This document shows positions 50,349 to 60,485 of a stretch of 64,000 bases of DNA, piece by piece. Every line of letters starts with the position of its first letter. Position 1 is the stretch's first letter. Both the position numbers and the translations under genes were made by a program. A model generated the notes under the pieces. The model searched no databases and had not been told where the DNA came from. It worked only from the letters and a program-made list of their open reading frames with translations. The stretch spans positions 5,084,001 through 5,148,000 of the forward strand of contig NC_060027.1 in NCBI RefSeq assembly GCF_021134715.1, written 5' to 3'. The stretch comes from Daphnia pulex (lineage: Eukaryota; Arthropoda; Branchiopoda; Diplostraca; Daphniidae).

Positions 50349-50919
50349 ATGGATGTCTACTCTACTTTTGTACAAAGTAAGTAAAAGACAATTTTAAGTT
50401 TGTCAGGTTGTAGGTTGTACTTTAATTTGTCTTGTATCTTATTATTTCTAGGTGTCTGAGTTCACATTTCAGTTGGTGCAAGATCTATGAGAAACACCTC
50501 AAGTATCGAGAAAGTAAGTTTCACCTTTATGACTATTAAGATAAATGTATAACTTCCTGATTTGATTTGAACTTACAGCCTCTGATGATGAAAGTTCCGA
50601 CAAGGAAGATGTTCCCCCTGATGTTGAATCCTCTCAGGGGGAATCGGATACTTCTGGAGACCTTAATTCTGGAAACAACACCCAAAATGATTCTGAAAGT
50701 TCTGAAGGTAAGACATCATAATCAATCACAAATTATAAAATAAAAATTTTTAAATTATGAACCTAGGAGAAGGAGAGCGTAAAAGGAAGAAGGCCGAACG
50801 TAAAAAGAAAGCCAAAAAGGCCAGGTTGGAAATTGAAGGAAACAGTACCTCGGACGAGGACAGCGATCTGTCGAGCGCCTTTTCCGACTGCAGCCTCGAC
50901 GAGAATGACGAAGAGTAAA
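50349..50919 (+). CDS. Small acidic/basic low-complexity protein, copy 3 (best preserved)
   Basis: Starts MDVYSTFVQ at 50349, donor GTAAGT, an exon with HFSWCKIYEKHLKYRE, an acidic exon (SDDESSDKEDVPPDVESS and on to ESSEG) and a last exon with GERKRKKAERKKKAKKAR followed by STSDEDSDLSSAFSDCSLDE and TAA at 50917-50919. Intron borders are consensus and phases 1-1 fit for the last three exons, whereas the joint between the first and second exon gives a stop in my reading, so the real start may lie elsewhere. Nuclear localisation is suggested by the basic block. Family not recognised. Confidence 0.5.
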
Positions 50920-51059
50920 TGGCTATGGGGAAGAGAAAAGGAGGAGAAATTCAAGAGTCGAAAAATTCAGATTAAAGTGCCTTCATATGTGTGTGTTTGT
51001 GTTTAAAAAATATCTGTGTCTTTCTGTTACCTTCTCTCTTTTTCCATGTATCGTACCTT

Positions 51060-51175
51060 GTCAGCTTTCTTTACTTTCAAATAAATCACTTCATCTCCAC
51101 ATGCTTTAATGGCAGCATCAAGTTTATCTACATTTAATGTTGAATCTTTGTCTTGTTTCTCCACTTGACTTGGGA
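51060..51175 (-). pseudogene. Captured glutamyl-prolyl-tRNA synthetase fragment (unit 3)
   Basis: Almost identical to the piece at 49590-49735 on the minus strand, encoding the same WHEP repeat fragment (KLDAAIKACGDQVIYLKVKK) with one or two substitutions. Confidence 0.72.
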
Positions 51176-51251
51176 TTTCTAAACTTGCTTCCTGAATTTG
51201 CTTTCAATTTGATTGTTTGCAATTACACAATGGATTACTACACATGTGGAA

Positions 51252-51450
51252 CTAGTAGTTTGTCCAGTAAGTGTTATCTTAAACTGGGTCGAAGAGTTGA
51301 AACTAAGGCTCCCGACACGTATTAAAGTGTTCGACATGTTAAGCACCACGGCTAAAACCCGCCAGCACAGTCTACAGAAATGGCTGAATGAGGAAGGGGT
51401 CATGGTAATTGGCTCCGACATGTTAAAGAACCTTATCAATGACGATATCA
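51252..51450 (+). pseudogene. Captured SNF2 helicase fragment (ATRX/ARIP4-like)
   Basis: Encodes LVVCPVSVILNWVEELKLRL and, further on, RQHSLQKWLNEEGVMVIGSD followed by MLKNL. This is the order in ATRX-type SNF2 ATPases of the motif Ia region (VCP.S.VLNW..EF) and the later LQ.W.E.GGVMIIGY.M..NL stretch. The Walker and DEGH boxes are absent, so only a few dozen residues of the enzyme are present. The downstream acidic frame (TAEEEEENLKNLAMSS) is not clearly part of it. Confidence 0.7.
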
Positions 51451-51764
51451 AGCCTAACCTGCTGGAACCAAAACTGAACAAACCCCTCCATCCGAGTCAG
51501 AGCCAGAGCTCATACTCACGGCGGAAGAGGAAGAAGAGAACCTGAAAAATCTGGCCATGAGTTCGATTTAGCAAGACAAGGCGGTCGAAACGCTCGAAGA
51601 GGCGGCTAAGAAACTCGATCTGGTTTCGGAGCCGATGACTCATTGAGTCTTAAAAATTGTATCAATTCCTGTGTTTTGTCGATAATAAAAACACTTGTAA
51701 AAAATTAAAATGTGTCTGTCTTTCATTGTACGGTTAACAAATTAAAATTTGTACAAAAAAAAAA

Positions 51765-52080
51765 CACAGTTGAACGGGAACACAAACGAAGGAAGAGTCT
51801 TCGAAAGAAGAAAGCCAAAAAGGCCAAGTTGGCATTGGAGGCGAAGAACAACAACACCTCGGACGAAGATCTTTCGAACGCTTTCTCCGATTGTAGCATC
51901 AGCGAGGATGAGGATTATAATGGCAATGGAGCAAAATTTGAATGCCGAAAGAAAAGGAGAAAAGTCGAAAAAAAGTTAAAAGTCGAAGAAATGTCAAAAA
52001 TTGCTGTGTCTCTTTCTGTTTGTCAAAAACTGCTGTGTCTCTTTCTGTTTCCTTCTCTCTTTTTCTATTGATCTGTAAAT
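51765..52080 (+). pseudogene. Diverged last exon of the small acidic/basic gene
   Basis: Encodes KRRKSLRKKKAKKAK followed by NTSDEDLSNAFSDCSISEDED and a further basic stretch, clearly related to the last exon of the copies at 48860 and 50349 but extended and without the upstream exons. A repeat of about 30 bp (GTGTCTCTTTCTGTTTGTC type) sits at its 3' side. Confidence 0.55.
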
Positions 52081-52085
52081 CAAAA

Positions 52086-52599
52086 ATAAATGTAATTTAA
52101 CCACGACCTCGACCACGACCTTCTCAGATATCCTCTCAGCTGGGCATATTGGAAAGAAATGGACTCTGCTTTACTTGGCGAGTTTCCCTGCCTCAACCTC
52201 AACCCTCTATCGGCTGGTATAAAAATTAAAAAAACAAAACATATCGTGGCATCTAGTGGTCGTGATTGAATATAGGTTAAGGGAATCCAAGTCTTCGCGA
52301 ACAAACGCAGTTTTCTTTCAAATTTTGAAAGAATGAAAATGAAAATTAAAAAAAAAAATGAATGGAGGATTCAGCTAGAAATCTCGAGGGGGGCCTTGTC
52401 AGCAGGGGCACCACTTTTATTATAATTTTTTGTTCGCTATTGAGGGATTTAGCAATTTTATTTGATTCCTTGTCAGTAAAATAACATTTAATTTTTAAAC
52501 GTTTAAGAATTATGTTTAAAACCTTGTTTAATTCTTATTATTTTAGCCATTCTAACAAAAAATTTACACTAAAAAAATTTGAGTTCTGCTTAGTAGGAC
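52086..52599. other. AT-rich DNA without recognised genes
   Basis: No gene recognised. It contains a short CCACGACCTCGACCACGACC repeat. Confidence 0.35.
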
Positions 52600-53164
52600 C
52601 ATGGACTACTTAAGCTAGAGGACGGGACACTTCGTCAATTCCTATGTCGGCTACCATTTTTTTTTGTTACAGTAATCAATAGAGCTTTAGAAATGAGCTA
52701 TAGTTTATTAAATTATCCTTATGCGGCAAATATTTAATTTCGATGATATTCTAATTAGAAATTGACGGAGGTGCTCGTTAGTTGTCGCCGCCTAGCGGTG
52801 ATTGTTGGTTTACCACTCTATGATTCTCTGGTTTTGTTTTGTTTTGGTTTGATTAGGTGCGTCTGCTATCTGTGATTCTCTGGTGATTCTCTGAATTCTG
52901 TATGTTTCTAAAAACCATAGTTTAGAATTCTTAGCGCTAGGTGGAGACAACCAACGAGCACCTCTCCCGTTCCCCTCAAAATTTAAGCGCAAATATCTTT
53001 TTTTTTAATATCTTCACAAGAAAGGAGCTTTGGAGACTTAGAATAGCTTTTTAAATCTCTATCGATTGACCCTTCTTAAAAATATATGATTAAAAATCCA
53101 CCCGACAAGCTATAACACGGCGGGATAGGACGAGAGTCCCGTCCTCTAGCTTAAGTAGTCCATG
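52600..53164. mobile_element. 565-bp TIR element with nested inverted repeats
   Basis: Begins CATGGACTACTTAAGCTAGA and ends with its reverse complement; 29 bp match perfectly, then partly for another 8. GTAGGAC flanks both sides (52593-52599 and 53165-53171), a 7-bp target duplication. Inside, GAGGTGCTCGTTAGTTGTC and CTAGCG near 52770-52798 are inverted again near 52934-52970. There is no coding sequence, so it is non-autonomous. Confidence 0.88.
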
Positions 53165-53342
53165 GTAGGACTTGCTAAAATTTTGATCACCTCATCTGTA
53201 CTTGGTGATTGGTAATTCTCTTGGTGATTCTATACCACTCCAGGCCACCACTTGTTCTTTTAATAATTCTTAAGTGATAAGGTATGCATAAAAATATAAT
53301 AATTAATGTTAGTTAAGACTAGTCTTGTGATTAGAGCGGAAG

Positions 53343-53400
53343 ATTATGATGCGGAATATGGATATGATATGGATTATGATATGGATTATGATATGGATCC
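53343..53400 (+). repeat. 15-bp tandem repeat (GATTATGATATGGAT)
   Basis: Three to four units of a 15-bp repeat encoding DYDMD-type sequence in the plus frame. No gene around it is recognised. Confidence 0.7.
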
Positions 53401-54100
53401 TGACAAAGTCAAGTCTGTTCCATCGTAGAAAAACTTTCGTGTAATTTACGTTAGTTTTGAAGTCCAATTTCTTCCGGTCCTATTTCCGGTCCTATTTCGT
53501 CGGGGCCTTTTTGATCGTCTCCACCAATCAGAACAGTTGGTCGAGTGGTGATCAGAGAAGTTAACTAGAGGTCAGTATTTCGGTCCTGGGGGAAACCGAA
53601 CTTGGATTTTGAATGGATTTTGACACCCCCCTTTCGTGCCCCGTCTTTTCATGGACTGGAAGCTTTCGCACTGTGAGATCGGCTGCTGCAGAACAACCTG
53701 TTGACTTTAGATAAGCAATATCCGACAGTATAATTACCAGGATATAATAGATATGTAAGAGAAAGACAATCACAGTAGTGTATCGTACCGTCAGTGGAAA
53801 AAGACTAAGCAAGCATAAATCATCCATAAATAGGATGAATTTTTGAACATCAATCGTCGGTTTAAGACATAGAATACTGAGAAAACAAAAGGGTGGGAAA
53901 AATTAGGTTTTACTATGAAAGCAACACCTCCGCTAAACCAATGATCTTATCAAATTGAATCTTTTTTTATTCTTCTTTGACTTGAGTTGGGAAATAGCAG
54001 CTAGTCAAACGATACTGAAAATTCTTCGCGATTTCCATCCGACTTTTCCTGCTCAGCTCTAAGTATTTTAAAACAGTCCTTAGACTCATGATAATAAAAA
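53401..54100. other. Unclassified DNA
   Basis: No supportable gene. TTCCGGTCCTATTTC is directly repeated near 53474-53500. Confidence 0.3.
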
Positions 54101-54379
54101 CTAGGGCTTAACGCCTTTTAAAGGTCGACGGAGATAGGACCCAGCGTTGTCCACCTTTGTTTTTGAGCAATCAGTGGTATTATGATTGGATAAACTGTAG
54201 ATATCACATGATGTATTATTTAAGGTTTTCTCTGTTTGCTGTCGACAATCATCGATCTTGTGGTTAAATTGACTGCTGGCCTGACAGTAAACATAATTGC
54301 TTAGTAGAGCAGATTCATTCAAGTTTCGTTTCTTCTGTTTTTCAGTTTGGGCAGCAAGCATGGATTCGTGAAGTAGCAC
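54101..54379 (-). pseudogene. Possible gag zinc-knuckle remnant
   Basis: The minus-strand frame contains two consecutive patterns spaced like CCHC zinc knuckles but with the second Cys replaced: CQASSQFNHKIDDC and CDIYSLSNHNTTDC (C-x2-S/Y-x4-H-x4-C). This layout suggests a decayed gag protein of an LTR retrotransposon. No reverse transcriptase is seen beside it, so the call is tentative. Confidence 0.4.
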
Positions 54380-55019
54380 CTTATTCGTTATTAGAATAAC
54401 AATTTTTATCGATTTCAGGTAGAGCGTTCCATGTCAGTAGAAAATCATCAAATTGCTCAGAAAGAGTCACTTAGATCTTGTCCACCAAATTGTGCCGGTT
54501 GAGGTAGTTAGTAAAGTGCCTGTAGCATGCAAAAAAATACCTTCTAGTGCAATTTCATGTACTGCATTAAGGTGTGGCCGACGAGGAACAAGTAATGGCC
54601 AAATTTGTTAAAGAGAATGCTTTTGATTCAAGAGCGCAGTCTGCTGCTCATAAAAGATAACAAATTTTGTCCACATTTTGGCTCCTGTTTTGCATTGCTG
54701 CAAATTCATGGCAATTTAGAATTTAAGAGTGCTAAGCAGAGTGATTTTGAAAATAGAATCCCTGTCACTCCAACTCCTGATGGCTCCGGTATTGTTGTTT
54801 TCAATGTCGACCAAAGGGTGTGCAATTTTCAATTTTTTCATTAGTAATGCCAACAACCGGTGTTTTTGAAACACGGTTCAAATATTAAGCTTCCAAAATA
54901 AAAAATCATAGCCATTGAATTTGCTTATGTGGCTTTCGTCTTTCGCGCTGAGCAAAGGCATCTTGTATTTATCTGATTGGGGTTGGGAAGAATTAGTATT
55001 GTGGGCCCATAACCTGTTT
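54380..55019. other. Unclassified DNA
   Basis: A 79-codon frame at 54605-54844 (containing NRIPVTPTPDGSGIVVFNVD) is not recognised. Nothing else is seen. Confidence 0.3.
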
Positions 55020-57010
55020 ACTTTATTATTATTATTATTATTACATTTGTAGAGCACCTATTACAAAATATGACACGAAGTACATACATCATGATCAAAG
55101 GTGCTGGACTTGGGTCCGGGTACAAATTCGGGATATTCAAGTCTGAAGAAGTGGGATTTTAATCTGGATCTGAAAGAAAGGACGGAATCAGATGTCTGAA
55201 TCACTGGGGGGAGTTCATTCCATAGAAGGGGGGCAATCCTACTGAAGGTGAGGTTTCCACAGCCTTTCTTCTTGGTGACAGGAACATGAGAAAGCAAGAC
55301 AGACCGGCTGGATCTTAAGTTGACGGAGTGTCAACGAATGGTGATTAGTTCCTTCAGGTAGGTGGGGGCTAAACTATTGATGCATTTGTAGACCAAAAGG
55401 ATCTAAAATTAATTCGGAGTCTGACAGGATGCCAGTGGAACTTAGCTAGGTGTGGTGTGATGTGGTCACACGCCTCTTCACTCTCTTGGGCATCCGCGTT
55501 GCCGCATTTTGCACTCTCTGAAGACGATTAATAAGTTCTTCAGGCAGGCCAGCAAACAGAGCATTGCAGTAATCGAATCTTGATAGTACAAAGGCATGCA
55601 CACGTACTTTGGTCGCAGTGCGGTTGAGAAGCCGACGGATACGCCCGATAGATCTAAGATGAAAACTGGCCGTTTTTCAAACACCTCGCACATGCCTCTC
55701 CATCGTGAGCTGAAGGTCGAGGGTGACTCCAAGATTCCGTACCGAGTCAGATGGAGTAAGACAGCAGCTTTCATTGGGCAGCTTGAGGTCTAAGCTGGGC
55801 TTCCTCTTCGCTCTGGTGGAGTAAACAAGCAGCAAATCAGCCTTGTCATCGTTGAGTTTCAGCCGATTCCTAGTCATCCAGTCCCTTGTTTCATCCAAGC
55901 ACCCACAGAGCCGGCAATACGCAGCCGATTGACCATCAGACGGGAATTCAACTGAGAATTGAGTGTCATCCACGTAGAAGTGAGAGCGTACACCATGGCG
56001 ACATGCAATGTTGTTTACAGGAGCCGTGTATGATGTGAAAAGAAGAGGTCGAAGAACAGAACTCTGGGGCACACCGGTCTTGACAGACGCACTCATTGAT
56101 GAAACACCATTGACGAAGACAGACTGGAATTGGTCAGAAAAATAATTCCAGTCCAGAGCCCCATCAATGACTCCAAACTGGTTGGAAAGCCAGCCAAGAA
56201 GTATTTGGTGATCAACGGTGTCGAAAGTAGCACTCAGATCCAACAAAACAAGAGCAGAACAGTTGTCACGATCGACAGACAGTAGAAGATCATTGAAGAC
56301 CCGAACCAGTGCAGTCTCGGTCGAATGACCAGAGTGATACGCAGATTGGACGGGCATAAAGAGATAATTGTCAGTGAAATGGGTTACAGTCTGCGTGGCA
56401 ACAGTGCGCTCGATGAGCTTGGAAATAAGAGGAGGAAGATTGGAAATTGGACAGTAATTCGAGATACAGTCCGGATCAAGGCCAGTTTTCTTCAGTAAAG
56501 GGGTTATCTTAGCACTTTTAAGGACAGTAGGCATATGACTAGAAGACAGTGACAAGTTAAAAATGTGACTAATTGGAGAGGCAAGAACAGGGATTACTTG
56601 CTTGAGTAGAAAAGTCAGAATTGGATCCAAGCAACAAGGTTTAGAGGGGAAGTTATTTATCATTGATGGCAGTAAAAGAAACAGGGCGAAAGGAACAGAA
56701 CTTTTCACCAACAAAAGAAAGCGGGATGTCCTCGGAGTCACCAACAGGGATAGAATCCAGTCCACTCCAAATATCCAGAATCTTTGCCTGGAAGTAGGAG
56801 CCCAGGATATTCAAAATCTTTTCAAGCGATTTGTGCTGAGGCAGCGTGATACGTCCTGCTTCCGCGAAAGGAACTGGTTGAGGAGAAACAACAACGCCCT
56901 TCGATCATTTCAAGATTCTGAGATCTTGGTACGAAGATATGAATTCTTTGCCATTCGGATCATTGTTGAGAGGGTATCCCGAACCTCCAGCAGTATTTCC
57001 TTGTAGAAAG
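55020..57010 (-). mobile_element. Non-LTR retrotransposon, CR1/L2-like, broken
   Basis: Minus-strand reverse transcriptase at 55677-56765 with motifs LLDLSATFDTVDH, GVPQSSVLRPLLF and YVDDTQ, then (after a frameshift) SRFDYCNALFAGLP and LINRLQRVQNAATR, and a C-terminal LWNELPPVIQ...FRSRLKSHFF stretch typical of CR1/L2 elements. The 3' end is a TAA-type microsatellite (ATT repeats on the plus strand near 55023-55043), as these elements have instead of poly(A). Frameshifts and the changes GVPQSS (usually GVPQGS) and VLRP (usually VLGP) indicate an inactive copy. The 5' limit and endonuclease are unclear; residues continue with interruptions to about 57000. Confidence 0.88.
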
Positions 57011-57389
57011 TCAGCTTACGCAGTCTCTATCTTCTTTCTGCTCGTCGGCAAACGTTTCTCGCCTCTCGCCAGCGATCTCATAATTGAACCAGCAGACACA
57101 GGCGAAGAACCACTGACTGTGAAGCAGAGCCTCACATGTCGAAGCTGGTTCGGTTTTACAGTGAGAAAACACCATAGCTGTGGCTGATCTTCAGGAAGAC
57201 ATTGATTTACTAAAAGGATTTGTCTGTGATCGGTAGTTTTTTAACGTTAATTAAGTTAAAATCGTTTATAATAAAGTTTTTTTTACAGGAAATGAGAGAC
57301 AACAGAGCAAACGTTAGTTTACTGGTCGGATAAGCGACTAATACGTCAATGAAAATTTTGCTAAAATTTTTATCTACCACCGATACCGG

Positions 57390-57865
57390 TTAATAAGAGT
57401 TGTTTACCATCACGTCATGTACATGAATTCTAAACTTGATTTGTGTTATTTCAGCTATTATCGATTTCTGGAGTTGGGCGTTTCTTCGATCAATACCTTT
57501 AACTTCCATCATAACGCCTATTGATTCGCCAACAAACAATTTTACATTTGTCAATGTAGGATCGGTACTGGCAGCCGAATCATCCAATGAAAAGAGTAAC
57601 AGACAAACACTCATACAATCCTTGACGAATCTAGTTTGTAGAGGTAAGACGGCCCAAGTGCTATGCACTTTCAGCAAGAAGTAGTGCTCTTCCGCTGGAA
57701 AATTTTCCTGCGTGTAGTTTGCAGAGGTCAGATGGCCCACAATTTTTAAACGATTATAGTCTTCCTTCACCTCCTCCGCCAAAAAAATTTGATCATTACC
57801 CAGACTGGGATTTGCCACTGCAGCCTCTGCCGAAACGAAATTAGCTGCTGAAAAGTTAAGGCTAG
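57390..57865 (-). CDS. Unrecognised open frame, possible exon
   Basis: About 155 codons open on the minus strand, without an ATG at its head; the frame continues up from GTGGCAAAT to near a TTTTCAG acceptor (about 57850), so it could be an internal or last exon. Contains EVKEDYNRLKIVGHL and LFVGESIGVMMEVKGIDR. Function unknown; may be a chance frame. Confidence 0.35.
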
Positions 57866-60178
57866 TTCTTAAGGGCCTGCTGCTGTGTTATGGTGTTTGT
57901 TTATTTGGCGAAAGACTATGCGTCGAATTCTTCACAATCCGGCGTTAACGTTGATCGAAAAAGCCCAGAAAAAATTGTGGGCTGCGGTTGCCCATTAGGG
58001 AACTTCTTATACAACTCGTTTCGTTTGACCTTCTCTGCCTCGTCGACCAGTGCGGCTCACGCCATTCCTAACTGCGTCTCGTGCACCGTCTCACGGGGAG
58101 TAGGGTGACAAAGACTTTCTCGACATACCAACGGAGACTCCAGACACTTTCGGTGTTTGGGGCCTGACCTTCAAGGACTCTAAATTTCGAACTTCTCTTA
58201 TCCTACAATTGCGCTTTGTCATTGCTTATACGATCTTTCCATGTATCTGGAAATCGTGTGACCAATCCAGATGTTAAATGGTGGAACCAGAACAATTCAA
58301 AATCTTTGAACAAGTACTTCTTTTCAATTTTATTGTTTTCATTTTCAACATTGGCGACGACGAACAGCCCTTTTTAAAATGAGGTGTGTATTCGCCGAAG
58401 GCGAATGTTACCAATACCGTTTAGTAATTAAAAAAAAAACATTTGCAAAAAATGTATTACATTGGGCAGAAGAAAAGTTGTTTACAATAGCGTTGACACC
58501 TTCTTCCGGGGCTCAACAACTCAAATGAAACGAGTTTACGAAAACCCGTGCAGTTGTGGAGCGACGAAAAGAAAATTGATATAGGGTGCACTGTTTCAAT
58601 GAGGTCAATTACAAATGGGCTTTTGAAACCTCCGTCTTCTCTGGTTGATGACGAAAACTCTCAGTGAACTCCATACAATCCGAACGACAGCTCGGTTACA
58701 ACGACCACGTATACAACTGGGAAGGAACCGAAGTCACGAGTTGGAAGCCATGTCGACGTTTTAATCATGGGGATGGGAGAAAACCCTTTGGTAACTAGAG
58801 TTTGGATGTACAGAAAGCGAGGAAACTGCAATCTGCCTAACAAAATAAACTTCTTATCGTCGTCTTTCATACCGTCATTTAAAACTGATCGACCCCAAGG
58901 TATCGTCTGGTACATTTCTTATAAATGTAGCTCGGTATTAATTTCATTTAAATTGCTATTCTTATTGCAGTTTTCACCATCGCCATCGCTTCAACATCAG
59001 TAGCCGCGGGTTTTTCTTGAACTGCTGTTAGCGTAGTCGCTTCAGCATCGGTTGCCGCGGACCTGGCTACAACTGCTGTCAGTGCCGTCGCCTCAACACA
59101 CAGTGGGAAATCCGAGCACTTTTGTGTCAAGAAGGGTTGTCATACCTGAAGAAATTAGGTCTTATCAAAAAGTTAGTCAGGAAAGAGTGCCAACAGCACC
59201 TAGAAGAAACACTGGTAGAACGTGCATCCTCACTAGCACACCATAGAACAATTCTTTAGAGCAGGATTGTCCCAGAAGTAACGCTAAGGATTCTGCTTCT
59301 CGTTGCAAATAACTAGAAGAACGCTAAGTACAAAGAGAATATTGGATCTGTGACTGGGTCCGCCGACAACTTTGACTTAGATATCAACCTATTCTATCGG
59401 ATAGCAGCAATTCCGTCACCAAAGAGGACTCGCACAAGAAGAGTTGTAAAAGGAGTCAATACGACCGATCTTTAATTGTTCTTTATTTTTTTATACTATT
59501 AAGTTTCCTAGTTTCTTAAATTTGGTCTGTCTAGTTTTTTTATCCTATTTCAGCGTAGATTTTGCATGAAGAATAAAACTTTTTGTCTAAACATACTTAA
59601 ACTATACTTTTTCTTAAAGATCACATAAAATGAACAAACTAACAATTTAAAAAATTTAAACTGGTTATTCATAGCATTTATAGGGTTACACCGTGTAACA
59701 CGCACACTGTCTGGTCTTAAATCACGTTTTTTGTCCAGTCAAAAATTTACGAAATTTCAAATTCATATTACTCATCTTTCTTGTCAGATATACCAGTTAC
59801 AGCGCACATTACGATAATTCTGCTCTTGAAAAAAATCTAAAAAATTCGTAACCGTTAAAAAGTTATGGCCTAACAGCGAATTTCGTCCGAACTATCAACA
59901 GTCTCCCCTTTACGATTTCTTATATTACAATATGATTTCTTATTCTCAGGATTATTTTTTTTAAGATTCACTCAGCTCGTCATTGGATACATTATAACAT
60001 TCCATGTGTAACCCCGTTGGGAATCGATTAAGTTCCAGTAAATGAGGCTACAATTTACTGTATTTTAAAAGTCATCCATTAATAATTAACTTGCTTTATA
60101 TCAATAGTTTTTACGTGACCGTTCAATTAACAGCCCACCTGTCATCTCATCTAACAGTTAACGGGAACAGCTAAGTGC
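57866..60178. other. Unclassified region with a 57-60 bp imperfect repeat
   Basis: No gene is supported. At about 58985-59095 a GC-richer unit (TCAACATCAGTAGCCGCGGG... and TCAGCATCGGTTGCCGCGGA...) is tandemly repeated; on the minus strand it encodes Ala/Thr-rich sequence (AATDAEATTLTAV). It may be part of a decayed repetitive protein. Confidence 0.35.
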
Positions 60179-60485
60179 TTTTAACCACAGAAATCTCAAT
60201 AATTGTGAGTTTGAATTTCACTCGCTTGAATCATACACTTGCTTATGGTATATTTTATTCCTGGAATGTAGATCATGTCTTACCAAACAGCTCACATAAG
60301 AGTTTACGTCAGCATTCTCAACAGCAAACTAGTTTTAACAATAGAGACATCAACAATTGTGATTTTAAATTTTATAATTGCTCGAATCATGCACTTTCTA
60401 ACTGTTTATTTTCTTTAATATAGATCATGTCTCACTAGGGAGATCACCAATCAGTTCAAATCAGCATTCTCAACAGCAAACTAGT
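60179..60485 (+). repeat. Tandem duplication containing an exon-like unit
   Basis: Two units of about 154 bp (60179-60332 and 60333-60485). Each has a pyrimidine-rich tract, TAG acceptor-like site followed by ATCATGTCT, and ends CAGCATTCTCAACAGCAAAC. After each acceptor a frame reads DHV...QHSQQQTS; the second continues to a CCCGGTAATT donor near 60588. This looks like a tandem exon duplication in an unrecognised gene or gene remnant. Confidence 0.55.

Larger units (their letters stand above)
49715..51180 (+). mobile_element. Composite gene-fragment unit 3
   Basis: Starts with a truncated small-gene exon (ATGGATTACTACACATGTGG at 49763), then an antisense MCM8 fragment (about 49870-50205), the hairpin (50214-50246), a complete small gene (50349-50919) and an antisense EPRS fragment (about 51060-51175). 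It is in tandem with units 2 and 4. The MCM8 fragment has the same internal deletion as unit 1. Confidence 0.78.
51181..52085 (+). mobile_element. Composite gene-fragment unit 4 (rearranged)
   Basis: Begins like the small gene (ATGGATTACTACACATGTGG at 51231), then contains an ATRX-like SNF2 fragment (51252-51450), an acidic block (about 51490-51645) and a diverged copy of the small gene's last exon (about 51765-51980). MCM8 fragment and hairpin are absent here. Confidence 0.6.

Noticed and set aside
53343-53400. Coding repeat of an Asp/Tyr-rich structural protein
   Set aside because: A stop follows after a few codons and no flanking exon is recognised; treated as a simple tandem repeat.
60179-60485. 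CRISPR-like repeat array
   Set aside because: Only two long units, in a eukaryotic genome, with exon-like content; not a repeat-spacer array.
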